Source of the DNA: Macrotrachela quadricornifera
Lineage: Eukaryota > Rotifera > Eurotatoria > Philodinida > Philodinidae
DNA length: 64,000 bases
Direction: 5' to 3'
NCBI GenBank assembly: GCA_022393335.1
Contig: JAJEKB010021302.1
Location: 1,666,959 to 1,730,958, forward strand
The notes below the pieces were generated by a model. That model was not told the DNA's origin, did not search any database, and worked only from the letters and a program-made list of their open reading frames with translations. The translations under genes and the position numbers were made by a program. Positions 47,536-58,225 of this stretch are shown here, one piece after another (position 1 is the first letter of the stretch; the number at the start of each line of letters is the position of its first letter).

Positions 47536-49201
47536 GACTAAATTATTCTCAACATCAATACGTTATTTTATCTTTGGTCTTATTCTTATTATACTAATGA
47601 TTGTGGCTATGATTATTGCATCACTTTATCTTAATCGAGAAATAAACAATAGTGCTTTATTAGCAGGTATATAGTGTTTTTCGCATAATAGTGGAGAAAA
47701 CGTTGTTTAATTCATTAAATAATTTGCTCTAAGTATTCTATGAGCATGTAATCTTATAAAATTGTTAATTTAACAGTGAGAACTTACATTTCATCCGAAT
47801 ATATTCAATCTCTTTAAATGGTAGTACGCCTTTCTTCATTTTAACTAATATCATTGCAGATGACTACTTGTATCCTACATTCGCATTCTGAAATTCTTTT
47901 CTTATGATTTTTCTTTTTTTCTATTAGTTCTGCCAATGAACATGACGATAACATCAACAACTACTACGGTTATACCAACAACGACTGTTTCTATTTCAAC
48001 AGGTCTGTATGTTAGAACTGTAAAATTTATCTTATCTATGATGTTTTAAACTCCATACGCACACTTACATCCTTAAAATATTTTCATTTTGTTTTTTTAA
48101 GCATTCATTTGTCAATTAACATTTCAACCAATAGTTTCGTATGCTACTGCTAGTTATGGTTATTTACAATCTATTGTTGTTAATGATTTTAACAATGATA
48201 ATCACCTAGATATTGTTTTTGTTGCTACTAATCAAAATTATGTTAGTGTATTTTTTGGAAATGGTGATGGAACTTTTCAAGCACAAATAATTTATTCGAC
48301 TAATGGAAATTATCCAATGTCAATTGTTGCAGCTGATTTTGATCGCGATGGTTACCCAGATATTGCTGTCTCAAATTTAGTATCTCAGGACGTAAGTATA
48401 TTGTATGGCAATGGTGATGGAACTTTTCAAACAGCAGTAGTATTTTACACTGGATTGTTCAGTGTACCATCGTCAATTACTATCGGCGATTTTAATGATG
48501 ATAATTATTTAGATTTGGCTATTGTTAATAGCGGCTTTCCTCTTAATATACTTGTATTACTTGGCAGTAATACCAGAACGTTTCAAGTTTCAACTACATT
48601 TCCTTTGGGTACTACAGGTAGTTGGTCAAACGTAGCTACTGGTGATTTCAATAATGATGGTCGATTAGATCTCGTTGCTAGTAATACTAATTATGACTAT
48701 ATCGGTGTTCTACTTAATATTAATAATCAAGATTTTGCCGTACCAATCATGTATTCTACTGGACTTCATAGTTTTCCTAACTCAATTGTTGTGAATGACT
48801 TTAATAATGATAATCAATTAGATGTTGCTATTGCGAATAAAAAAAAATCTAATATAGGTATAATATTTGGAAATGGTGATGGAACATTGAAAGAACAAAT
48901 TCACTTATCGACTGGAACTTATAGTGGTCCATTCTCGATTGTTGTTGGTGACTTTAATAATGATGGTGAACAAGATCTTGCTGTAAGCAATAGTGATGCG
49001 CACAATGTAGGTATATTACTTGGTATTGGTAATGGAACTTTTCTAACACAAATTAGTTTTTCAACTGGAGTTACTAGTATTCCAAATGCAATTGCTTCAG
49101 GAGATTTCAATAATGATAATAAATTGGATATTGTTATCTCTGATGTTAGCTCTTCTACCATCGGCATTTTATTGAACACATGTGATTGTTGTATACCTTA
49201 A
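47536..49201 (+). CDS. Membrane-anchored FG-GAP/VCBS repeat C-terminus (exons 10-12)
   Basis: Exons 47536-47666, 47928-48002, 48102-49201, all GT-AG, phase 1. Exon 10 encodes a hydrophobic segment (YFIFGLILIILMIVAMIIAS). Exon 11 is a Thr/Ser-rich linker (MTITSTTTTVIPTTTVSIST). Exon 12 has seven repeats with a Ca-binding D-x-[ND]-x-D-G-like loop, for example DFNNDNHLDIV, DFDRDGYPDIA and DFNNDGEQDLA, alternating with LLGNGDGTFQ-like strands. Such repeats build beta-propeller ectodomains like integrin-alpha FG-GAP domains. The protein ends NTCDCCIP. TM plus Thr linker plus FG-GAP is also a known stand-alone layout in these animals, so this could be a separate gene. The 54-nt phase-matched intron to module 3 argues for fusion. 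Confidence 0.75.
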
Positions 49202-50322
49202 TAATTGATGACAACTAAATCTACTCATTAATGATTCATTCTATCTTTGTATTTGTAAAATCCTAAATTATATATTGTAAATCTTTAAACTCTTCTTGAC
49301 AATGAGTGGGCTGACGTGCATATTAATTGTAATAAGATCATCTAAGTAATGTCATGAACACAATAAATAACATGTAACATTAACTAAAAAATAACGAATG
49401 TCATGCAATTATTTTCTTTTTGTAGAAATATACAAACAATAGACGAATAGCACAAATACATAAGAGCTTTACATCATTACTAATCTTTTTTCAAACGAAA
49501 CTTTATATATACAGCGGAAAGATCTCGAGGTGATGATCCGAGTTGAAGGCGGGTATTACGTGAGTTTGCTACACTAAGTGTCCTTATGTCAAGTATGAAA
49601 TACTTATTCACTGAAACTTGTCCACTGAGAAACTATAGCCAAAGGATTTTTTCATCCTATGATACATATATACCACTACAGACATTTTTAAAACTAGCAT
49701 ATATTTCTTAGGAGTATTGTTCGATGGGAAGTATAGGAAAGATATACGAATTGATAGTGTTCATTACTAATATTACAGTGTAACACAAGGGCGACGAAGC
49801 CTTTGAGGCTCAGAAGCTTGAGCCTCACTTAATTTTGAGCTCGACCTTTCACGACAATCTATAGTTTTAACGCTACTTATTCACTTATCCCCACTACTGT
49901 CCTTGTAGAAACACAGAAAATATACTTTTCTTTGACGTATATTGTTCGTGGGAGCGGTCTGGAGGACGAATGACACGACGGTAAGTGGATATCAGTTATA
50001 CTTCGATTGTATAAGAGAAAAGAACAGCTTGGGATAAAATTGTATATTTAGGTTCTCAATATTTAGAAGTGTCAGGTAGTGTTATATGTCATTCTTTTTC
50101 TTTCCTATATATATATATTATTTTATTTTTGTTACGCCTACAATATTTTATTCGTTCTCTTCGTTGGACTTTTCCTCGTCTCTCTTTCACATGGATATTG
50201 CTCTTTCGTTATGAATACGTATAGTTATCATTTAATCTCAATAAACAGAGAAACAGAGAAAAGAAACGAAAACAACAGAAAGTGAAAGTATTACTGATTC
50301 ATCACCCCTGAATGACGAAAGA
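49202..50322. other. Intergenic, no gene seen
   Basis: 3' flank of the FG-GAP exons. The frame 50079-50285 is Tyr/Phe/Leu-rich without a domain. 45436-45560 in the preceding gene and 3320-3400 share the AAGAAGAATG...TTTGTCTGTT start with Helitron-like ends; no such end was found here. Confidence 0.35.
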
Positions 50323-52143
50323 ATGGATGAGATAGATGCTAAGAGTGATGCAACTATTACAGTCGATGACGATCAATCAGACGAAGAGTTATCATCTACA
50401 ACAGTCACCAATCAACCAAACAAGTATCTGTCACGAGGTGAATTGATCTGTTGTTTCTCATCAACAATGTATGGGCCAGCTTCCGAGTCTGAGTATGAAT
50501 CGACAACCACACAAGACAAACGATCTTGTCAGGAATCCTGGTTGAACATGTTTACTTGGCTCACTTTTTGCAATGTATATTATTGTTCTTGAGATGACAG
50601 TGCATGTCTATTTTCATTTTTTCGCAAGTTTAGACAACGAAAAAAGTATACTGTTTCTATTGTCTAACGACAGTTGATCAAAATCTTCATCGAAAAACTG
50701 ATTTATCGTTTTCCACTGAAGGATTCAGCAACAATCAAAAGTACTGGTCGCAGCTCAAATTACTATTGTTTCAAGGAAACAATAGGAACAACGTCGACGA
50801 CTATTTATGGCCAAAGTTTTAATATTAAAATATCTTTTACGGTAAGGCATGCCCTTCCGAGGGCATACTGAAGACAAAGGAAACCTACTTCAATTGATGA
50901 AATTGAGATGCAATGATATTCCGGGTGTGAATGATTGGTTGAATGAACGAAAATATTTGTCTCATAATGTTCTCAACAAATTAGCCAAGGAAATGTCTCT
51001 TGTTATATTGAGAAGTGTATGCACAGAGGTAAAATTTAGAACTTCGACTCTTTGATAAAAAATTTATATCCTTCTCATGTAATGCAGATTTTCAAGCGAA
51101 CATTTTATGTTTTTATCTGCCATGAATCAACAGATGAATCTACTAAAACACAACTAGACGTTCTTTTTTGATACAATCTGGATATTGAAAAATGTTGCGG
51201 CCAAGCTTATGACAGGGCTGCAGCAATAGATGTGATATACGATGATGTTGCCGCTATTATTCTTCGAAAATCACCCAAACGATTGAATATCACAAAGAAA
51301 CGATCGGTTAAGACATCAACTGCTTCCACAGATTTGAAACCTTTGTGTCCCACTAGATAGGCAATTTGAGTTTCATCAATGAACTCTTTATTGATGAACT
51401 ATCAGCTTATCAAATCAGTCATGCAAGAGTTAGTTGAAGATAAAGGTGAATCAGCAAAATCAAAGCAGCTGGGTGATTAAACCGAATGGAAAAGTTTCAA
51501 ACTTACTATGATCTGAAACTAGGTAAATTCATGTCTAAAATTTTTCATTTTTACTGATAACAAACTAAAGTTATTATTACAACTTCGCATTCATTTGACA
51601 AATTATCTGTGATTGTTTAGGTGAATAATAAAATCTATTTTCTTCTCTTAGGTCACCTTATTTTCGCAGCTACCGAAGAAATTTCTTACTCATTACAATG
51701 TATTGACAATCGTCTAGGCGATGCATCGTCCGCTGTCAACGCATTAATTACCTATTTCAATCGGATTAAAACAGACGATAATTTTAAATCTTTCTATGAG
51801 AAATGATTGAATGAATCAAACATTCTAGCGATGAGTCGAAGGGATCACATATTCGTCGACGATCTACTTGATTCGTCATAGAAAGCACCTTCACATCAGA
51901 AAACGATTAGAGTCGTGACGAATTTTATAAAACAGTCGATCTTTCCTGTATTGTGCCAAGTTGAAAACTTTTTGTTGGCGGTCACGAATGATTCTCATGC
52001 CATTATCAACAATGATCTTTTTGTTGAAATAGAAGAAGATTTCATTGCCAATGATATTGATTGTGAACAGTTAAAACATGAATGTGCTATGTTTACCGAT
52101 TTCTATCGAACAGTCTATTGGAAAAACGTTGTTTCATCAGTAT
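50323..52143 (+). pseudogene. Decayed ZMYM1/hAT-like transposase-derived gene
   Basis: Fragments in order resemble the TTF-zinc-finger / DUF4371 / hAT-type proteins. 50323-50592 has an acidic Ser/Thr-rich head and ESWLNMFTWLTFCN, like the start of a TTF-type finger. 50849-51030 (MPFRGHTEDKGNLLQLMKLR, then WLNERKYLSHNV) matches the conserved RGH/GNF region. After a possible intron (51031-51085) comes IFKRTFYVFICHESTDES. 51190-51360 has CCGQAYDRAAAID (family GQ.YDGA motif) and KPLCPTR followed by TAG where the family has Trp. 51650-52143 continues in pieces. There are several stops and frame changes (near 51170, 51357, 51804, 51881) and no hAT dimerisation domain, so non-functional. Confidence 0.6.
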
Positions 52144-52922
52144 AATAGACTCTTATATCTGTATCATGAAAGGAAGAGAGAAAACGCTTCTTTCGTCCTT
52201 TTTAATCATCTCCATTTTTTCTCTATTGATTCTTTTAATTTATTAAACTTGATAAAATAGCTTTTTTTTAAACTCCAACTCTAATAAAAGTTTGGCCATT
52301 GGCGTTCGACGGATGGGAAGAAGAAAATGGTATGAGCCTCATCTAGATTCAAGACGCTCCACCGCCTATGGTTTGTAAGCCTAAAAAATACGGCTGTCTT
52401 CTAATATAAATGAAACTTCAATTATATAATATCATTTTGAAAAAAAAACAGGAAAAAATCGCGCCCGCACCTTTTTTTTGACATTGAATAAGTTTATTAT
52501 TTTCGCAAGGGGTTAAAAAGAAAAAAAATCTGTATACACACATAAGAGTCAAAGTACAGAGTTGAGTATACAGGCAATTGGATCACCCCTCCTGGGTGCT
52601 TCAGTTAAGGAAAAAAAGGGTAAAGAAGGAGAAAAAGAAACAAAAAGTCACACACAGTGCATATATCATGGCGGATAGAGATAAAATCACGTTGGCACTT
52701 CATTACGACAAATATAGCAAACGCAAAAAGATAAAAGATAAAATTTATCATACTTATAAATTATAATTCGCACAAGGTCGTCATATAAATCCATCTCAAA
52801 TGATAAAAAAATATCTGAATTTCATCTTTTGCTTTGTCGTCATAATTATATGAAAGCTTCATGTCAATTTTAAGTAATAACTAAGATAAAATTTTTTTTG
52901 TTGTTTTTTGTCTATTAAACCT
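52144..52922. other. Intergenic, no gene seen
   Basis: Low-complexity A/T runs; the Lys-rich frame 52578-52766 has no domain. Confidence 0.35.
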
Positions 52923-53499
52923 ACACACTAAAATAAAATGTGTCGCACTTTGTAACACAATGTACGACGCATTCAAGTGCGACACGAGGTGCTCGTTGCG
53001 ACATATTTCTTCCATTGAAAGTACGACACATGCGACGCATTCTGAAAGCATGGTTCAAATCTGTCAAATGACAAATTTCGAAGTTTTTTCTCAGAAGCAT
53101 GTGATTCATATATTTTTCGATTTAATTATTGCCACGTTGAAAATTCAAGGAGATCAGATTGTAGGATCTGCTCATCCTTGAAGTGATCCGACCTGCATCA
53201 GACCACTTAATGGCAGCCCTCTCTCGATCATTGGTCGAGAATGGCGTATTTTCAACAAATAAATAATCGAGAAATAATTGTAAAAAAATAGTTAAGATGA
53301 AAATATTCAAGTTTTGTAAGTTCAACCACGTTGTGTATATATAGCTGTACGTTTGAAACAAGAAGGTGAATGAACAGTTAGCAGACAGAACGAAAGAAAT
53401 ATATACACGATACATTCTACGCACGACACATTTTCTGCATTAAGGTTGAGACGCTACAATCTACGATACATTCGTACGACACATTTATTTTTAGTGTGT
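52923..53499. mobile_element. 577-bp MITE with ACACACTAAAA termini
   Basis: Left end ACACACTAAAATAAAATGTG then TCG; right end CGACACATTTATTTTTAGTG then TGT, its inverted copy with one or two changes over about 23 bp. ACGACACAT/ATGTGTCG words recur inside both ends. The overlapping frames on both strands are not conserved-looking. No transposase. Confidence 0.7.
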
Positions 53500-53723
53500 G
53501 AGTGCTTGTATGCATTGGGAAGTAGTAGAATAATGAAATTACAATTGAAGTGCGTAAATTATATGACTCACCTGTCATCACCGTAAATCACGAACGATTC
53601 CATTAATACTTGTGCAATATTTTTCTTCTTCTTTCTTTTACTCATATAATATCAGACACGTTTTTGAGTAGGCATATTCTTAGTTATTAATCTCTTGAAT
53701 ATTACCTACATAAAATTATAAGA

Positions 53724-54806
53724 ATGATATTGAATTATAGTATTGAAGAGTTATGTCAAAACAAATCAAACTTATTAACATCTATCAAAGCACTTATGTT
53801 AACAGATATGTACAGGACAGAGAACTCCATTAAAGAAACGAAGTATGCATATGGAATCACAATTACTTCTTTTGTTTTATTGGCATTTATCAATAACTTA
53901 TTATGTTTATACACTTTTCTACTATCGAAAAAAATTCGTATAACATCGATTGGTATTTATTTAATTTTATACTCTATTCTAAGTCTGATTACTGTAATTT
54001 GTATTGAAATTGATTTAATTAATATTCTATACTTTGATCATAAAACATCATCAACTTCTTATGATTTTTTTTCGTGTAAATTTTTACCTGTTTTCATTAT
54101 TTCAATGGCATCTGCAAGTCTATGGTTAAGTGCTTGTGTAGCTATTGAACGAATATTAATTGAATTCACTGTGCTACAAATGTTCGGTTCTCGACAACAT
54201 TCATTTATTGTTTTCATACTTCTATTTATCATTGTGAACTCATCTCATATCTGTCGAATATTCTATCGTCATATGAATACACATCCATTTCTCAACCATT
54301 TAAAACTATGTGAATTTACTCCCTCACCATCGATTAAAATACTTGATAATGTCACTGAAATGGTACATTTACTTAGTCCCTGTTTAGTTCACTTCCTTTG
54401 TGCTCTTGGTGTGTTATATCGAATTATTAAACATAAGATGAATTTTAAAGATGATACTCAAACAACAACAACAAGTCAATGGTGGCCAATATGGAAACAA
54501 CAAATACGTAATCACAAGGATTTTTTTATACCACCACTACTAATTATTATTTGTATACTGCCACATGTGATCATATTTCATCTGTTAATAACATGTTCAG
54601 ATACTTTGTTTAAAATACGTCTGAATATTATACTTAATTTTCTCGTACATATACCACAGATCTTTCCATTCTTGATCTATATTTATCCATCAAAAATATA
54701 TTGGGAACACTTTTTAAAGACAAAGATTGGAAGATTATTACGATGTTACTATTGTTTACTAGGGATGCACCGGTGGCGGTTCACCGCACTACCGGTGCAC
54801 CGGTAG
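53724..54806 (+). CDS. Seven-transmembrane receptor (orphan GPCR), tail interrupted by hAT-like element
   Basis: Frame of 360 residues. Hydrophobic segments at about 44-67, 74-99, 119-146, 160-176, 213-235, 268-290 and 300-322. After TM3 comes ACVAIERILIEF (ERI in place of DRY). After TM7, FLIYIYPSKIY resembles NPxxY. Cys118 and Cys196 could form the usual extracellular disulfide. Cytosolic loop 3 has QWWPIWKQQIRNHKDFF. This fits an adhesion-like/orphan GPCR family abundant in bdelloids (recognition from memory, not searched). The N-terminus is short; extra upstream exons are possible. Residues from about 346 (LGMHRWRFTALPVHR) are encoded by the inserted element. Without it the frame passes from Cys344-Leu345 into 57381-57428 and ends in TAA, again 360 residues. 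The insertion therefore changes only the last 15 residues. Confidence 0.8.
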   Translation: MILNYSIEELCQNKSNLLTSIKALMLTDMYRTENSIKETKYAYGITITSFVLLAFINNLLCLYTFLLSKKIRITSIGIYLILYSILSLITVICIEIDLINILYFDHKTSSTSYDFFSCKFLPVFIISMASASLWLSACVAIERILIEFTVLQMFGSRQHSFIVFILLFIIVNSSHICRIFYRHMNTHPFLNHLKLCEFTPSPSIKILDNVTEMVHLLSPCLVHFLCALGVLYRIIKHKMNFKDDTQTTTTSQWWPIWKQQIRNHKDFFIPPLLIIICILPHVIIFHLLITCSDTLFKIRLNIILNFLVHIPQIFPFLIYIYPSKIYWEHFLKTKIGRLLRCYYCLLGMHRWRFTALPVHR

Positions 54807-54985
54807 TACAGTGCACCGGTGGACGGTGCACCGGATACTACGGTGCACCGATGAACGGTGCACCGGGTGGTACGGTGCACCGGTGAACGGTGACACCGTA
54901 TGGTACGGTGCACCGGTGGTACGGTGAGACTGATGGGCGGTGCACCGTAGTACGGTGGAACGGTGGCAGCGGTGCACCGGTCAAT
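54772..54985. repeat. GGTGCACCGG satellite, left subterminal
   Basis: About a dozen imperfect units around CGGTGCACCGGTAGTA and similar. The unit is self-complementary (GGTGCACC), so both strands can form hairpins. It is GC-rich compared with the surrounding DNA. Confidence 0.85.
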
Positions 54986-55249
54986 TTTTAGTTAATTACT
55001 GCTACAATGTGAAGCAACTCATAATAGATTTTTTTTTCAAGCTTAGCTTTTTGAGTTGAAGTGACAGAACAAAGTTCGATTGATTTCATTAATGAATTAA
55101 AAAGATTTTCGTATAAATCAAGACAAGTAGTATAAATTTAAATAATAACTAAGGATGCACCGACTCCGAGCTTTCCAGGTTCGGTTATTCTCGGTGTCGG
55201 GATTCCCGGAAATGGAAGTACTATACTATAGGGATATCCTTGGATCCAT

Positions 55250-55460
55250 AAATACTATAGTATAGGGGCACTGTCAGGTCCTCAAGTGCTCTACTGCAGG
55301 ATCCCCTTGGGTCTTCGATTGCTATATTATGAAGGTAGACTTAAGTCCTCAAGTCCTATACTATGGGGGTACCCTTTGGTCCTCATCTGCTACTTTATAG
55401 GGATACCCTTTGGTCCTCATCTGCTACCTTATAGGGGTACCCTTTGGTCCTAAAGTTAGG
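55250..55460. repeat. GGTACCCTTTGGTCCTCA minisatellite
   Basis: Five to six units of roughly 35 bp: TATAGGGGTACCCTTTGGTC then CTCATCTGCTAC, more degenerate to the left. Related wording occurs in the Helitron-like elements at 20100-20300 and 25330-25420. TAACTAAG flanks the surrounding segment (55146-55153 and 55488-55495), possibly a target duplication. Confidence 0.6.
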
Positions 55461-55559
55461 GATGGCGCTATATATTTATTCTACTAGTAACTAAGTACGT
55501 ATTGTAAAGTGCTGGTGGCTGCATTCGCTTTTGTATTAGTCGAGAAATGGCCCAATCAG

Positions 55560-56010
55560 ATGGCACCAAAATGTAGCTCGCTTATTTTCCGGATAACCGT
55601 GGGAGATTCTATGAGGACTTTCGTAGAGCACCCTTGATAACCTCAAATTGGCCCGAAGAACTCTATGTTCCGTCTTTATCTTGATGGAGAAAAACCTCCT
55701 CGAAATCTGATTGGTTGAAATTGTAACTCGCTTATTTCATGGACAACTGTCCGAGATCCTATGAGGACTTTTGTAGAGCACCCTTGATAACCTCAAATTG
55801 GCCCGAAGAACCATATGTTCCGTCTTTATCTTGATGGAGAAAAATCGCCTCGAAACCTGATTGGCTGATACAAAAGAGTTTCAGCCAATCAGATTTCGAG
55901 GCGTGTATTTTCCATGAAGATAAAGACGGAACACAAGGTTGTCCGGGCCAATCTGAGGTTACTAAGGGTGGTCTACAAAAGTTCTCATAATATCTCCCAC
56001 GGTTATCAAT
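55560..56010. repeat. 150-bp tandem repeat plus inverted copy, Helitron-related
   Basis: CTATGAGGACTTT recurs at 55609 and 55759, with GTAGAGCACCCTTGATAACC, TTGGCCCGAAGAAC and TCTGATTGG in each unit; 55875-56000 is an inverted partial copy. The same sentences occur at 33560-33800. Confidence 0.7.
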
Positions 56011-56456
56011 TTTGTAAGCAAGTGACAATTTGCTGTCATCTGGTTGACCAGTTTTTTGATTAAGGACCTCCCCTCAGAAAAGTCAATTTTTTGAGAAAAA
56101 AATCGATTTTGAGATTTATACGTATTCTGATAGCCCGTGTGATGAACCACAAGTTGGCATGATTTGTTTTGCCAAAATGTGTATGTTGGTCTTTTTTTCT
56201 GATGACTTATTTTCTGAGGATGTGCTACTGAGGGATACTGAAATACAGTGTTAATGATACTTTTCATATTTTTGTTTGACTAATAGAGCTGAAATTTTTA
56301 TGAGATATAGGACTAATCAAGATCTTTTAGTTCTGAAAGTGTCAGCTCTCCAGCTGTGACCAGTGGTAGAATACATCGATGGAATTGAGATACATCAAAA
56401 GATTTTGCTTAGCGATTTTCTCAAAACCATTTTTTTCGATCATACCGGTTACACAG

Positions 56457-56763
56457 GCAAGGTTTTCTCTATAAGGATATTGGCTAAACACGTCGCCGTC
56501 GCATTTAACTTGTAGAGTGCCCCTAGAACCAGATCCTCACGATCTACGATTTTTAAATTTCTCTTTTGTTTAAATAAAAAACTTAGATATTTCATTTTTA
56601 TTGACACTTTGATTTGGAACATTTTTCGAGAAAGTATTTTTCAAAATCAAACAAAGAAATTTAAAAATCGGAGATCGTGAGGATCTGGCTCTAATGGCGC
56701 TGTACAAGTTAAATGCGACGTCGACATGCTTAGCCAATATCTTTATAGAGAAAACTTGCCCAC
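56457..56763. repeat. Small foldback inside the hAT-like element
   Basis: Arms 56457-56572 and about 56647-56763 are inverted: GGCAAGGTTTTCTCTATAAG...CAGATCCTCACGATCT pairs with AGATCGTGAGGATCTG...TATAGAGAAAACTTGCC. Loop about 75 nt. Confidence 0.75.
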
Positions 56764-57129
56764 GTGGAGTGTACTTTTGACCAATAAATTGACTGTAACT
56801 CATTGGTTTCTCAGGGATTTGGCGAGATATTTTAACCACAGTCTCTCCCAGCCAAGACTAACATCCTCTGAATTTTTGGTTGAAATCGGATGAAAAATAA
56901 CAGAGCTCGTTTCTGAGGGGGAACGGGTCTTAACAAAATATAGTTGTAAGAGCGTTTTTGAATTTTCAAGCGCCTTTACATTATCACATGTTAGTTATAT
57001 GAAAACACAAGCCATTGCTGTACTCTGCGTGTGATTATTGCCGTTATCATCAAATTCAGAATTGCATGCCTAATAATTTCATCTTTTTGAACCAACCGTT
57101 TGTGGGCTGTTACAATTATCGCATTATAT

Positions 57130-57372
57130 CTGGACCGGTGCATATACGGTGCACCGTATACCGGTGTGCCGGTGGCGGTGCACCGGTGTCACGGTTAAAA
57201 CGGTGGTGCGGTGCACCGATGGTACGGTGCACCGGTAGTACGGTGCACCGGTAGTACGGTGCACCGGTGGTACGGTGCACCGGTAGTACGGTGCACCGGT
57301 GGTACGGTGCAACGGTGGTACGGTGCACCGATGGACGGTGCAACGGTTTATCACCGCCACCGGTGCATCCCT
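57130..57372. repeat. GGTGCACCGG satellite, right subterminal
   Basis: About 15 units of GGTACGGTGCACCGGTAGTA-type sequence, more regular than the left block. The two blocks are long imperfect inverted repeats of each other. Frames across it (57015-57402, both strands) are artefacts of the repeat. Confidence 0.85.
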
Positions 57373-57380
57373 ATTGTTTA

Positions 57381-57428
57381 CAAAAGCCGAAGACAGTAAC
57401 AAAAAAGTTAATTTTCAGCATTACTTAA
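57381..57428 (+). CDS. Displaced 3' end of the 7TM receptor frame
   Basis: Counting the target duplication once, the receptor frame (codon TTA at 54756, then C) resumes here as QKPKTVTKKLIFSIT followed by TAA. The Lys-rich short tail is plausible for a GPCR C-terminus. Nothing in the element supplies splice sites that I can confirm, so whether this segment is still used is unknown. Confidence 0.55.
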   Translation, partial: QKPKTVTKKLIFSIT

Positions 57429-57429
57429 T

Positions 57430-57653
57430 CACAAGTAACGTTGGTCGTTTCGACTCACTTAACCCTCGACTGTGAAAGCCAGGCGAATTTTCAGCTTGCG
57501 TCAATCTTAGAAGAATTGACCTAGCAATTTTATACGAACAAGCAATTCAAATCTCTTTGCTTGAATCGTAATATTCGACAAGAAAAAGCCAAAAAATTCC
57601 TCTGCATCCCACAGTCGAGGGTTAACTGCGTCCAAACGACGAACGTTACTTGT
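57430..57653. mobile_element. Small MITE with internal TTAA-CCCTCGACTGTG inverted repeats
   Basis: The outer ends ACAAGTAACGTTGGTCGTTT and AAACGACGAACGTTACTTGT are inverted. Inside, TTAACCCTCGACTGTG (57459) and CACAGTCGAGGGTTAA (to 57625) are perfect inverted copies. The inner 167-bp unit has piggyBac-like character (TTAA plus CCC start). It begins two bases after the receptor stop codon. A diverged copy of the end is at 17916. Confidence 0.65.
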
Positions 57654-57694
57654 TGCTAAAGTTCAATTGTATAAAAACTGATATGAAAGTTTAC

Positions 57695-57870
57695 ACTTTT
57701 CTTATTGTACCAAACAGGCTAGGACAGGTTACAGGTTACGAAAATTTTTACATGGCAGGGCAGGGTACGCAAAAAATTTGCAGAACAGGGCAGGTTGCAG
57801 GTTGTCGAAATCTGAGAAGGACAGGCTGCAAGTTGTCAAAATTGCTCAACCTGCAGGCCTCTACTTGACC
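57695..57870. repeat. ACAGGTTGCAGGTTG tandem repeat
   Basis: About four degenerate units of 35-45 bp: ACAGGTTACAGGTTACGAAA, GCAGGGCAGGGTACGCAAAA, GGGCAGGTTGCAGGTTGTCG. No gene. Confidence 0.6.
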
Positions 57871-57944
57871 ACCGATAGATACCTCACTAATACACAACTT
57901 GAGGACCTATGCACACCCCCATAAAATGGTATTTTCATAAGTAG

Positions 57945-58225
57945 CTGTCATTTTGACCTTTGAACCCAATCCATATGATGTTTTTTTGACCTTTAAACAC
58001 AATCCATATGATCTTTTTTTGACCTTTCAGCCTATTCAAGGCGATATTTTTTCGACCTTTCAGCCTATTCATGGCAATGTTTTTTTGATGTTTCAGCGTA
58101 TTTAAGGCGATGTTTTTTCGACCTTTCAGCCTATTCATAGCGATGTTTTTTTGACCTTTGACCCTGACACAAACGTACAAACAAACAAACAAACGCACAA
58201 ACTGTGTTTTTTTCATATGACGGTC
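57945..58225 (-). repeat. 33-bp minisatellite with Helitron-like 5' flank
   Basis: GACCTTTCAGCCTATTCATGGC-like units recur every 33 bp from 57952 to 58160. On the minus strand they follow GTTTGTTTGTACGTTTG, then AGGGTCAAAGGTC, resembling the 5' ends of the Helitron-like elements here. A 172-codon minus frame (57935-58453) is the repeat translated as GRKNIALNRLK units and is not a gene. Confidence 0.65.

Larger units (their letters stand above)
54760..57373. mobile_element. hAT-like non-autonomous element with 8-bp TSD
   Basis: Termini TAGGGATGCACCGGTGGCGG and its exact complement ending CCGGTGCATCCCTA form a perfect inverted repeat of 21 bp. The 8-bp sequence TTGTTTAC lies immediately outside both ends (54752-54759 and 57374-57381), the expected hAT target duplication. 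Length 2614 bp. No transposase frame, so non-autonomous. The interior is a mosaic: GGTGCACC satellites at each end, a minisatellite, repeats shared with the 33-kb Helitron, and a small foldback. Confidence 0.85.

Noticed and set aside
55146..55495. Independent insertion flanked by TAACTAAG
   Set aside because: Direct 8-bp repeats are present, but no terminal inverted repeats or Helitron ends fit them; kept only as a remark.
55759..56267. Two overlapping minus frames
   Set aside because: They lie wholly in Helitron-related tandem repeats and lack any domain; similar frames arise in the sister repeat at 33627-33881.
57015..57402. Frames rich in HRxxGAPY on both strands
   Set aside because: Translation of the GGTGCACC satellite; such palindromic repeats are open in several frames.
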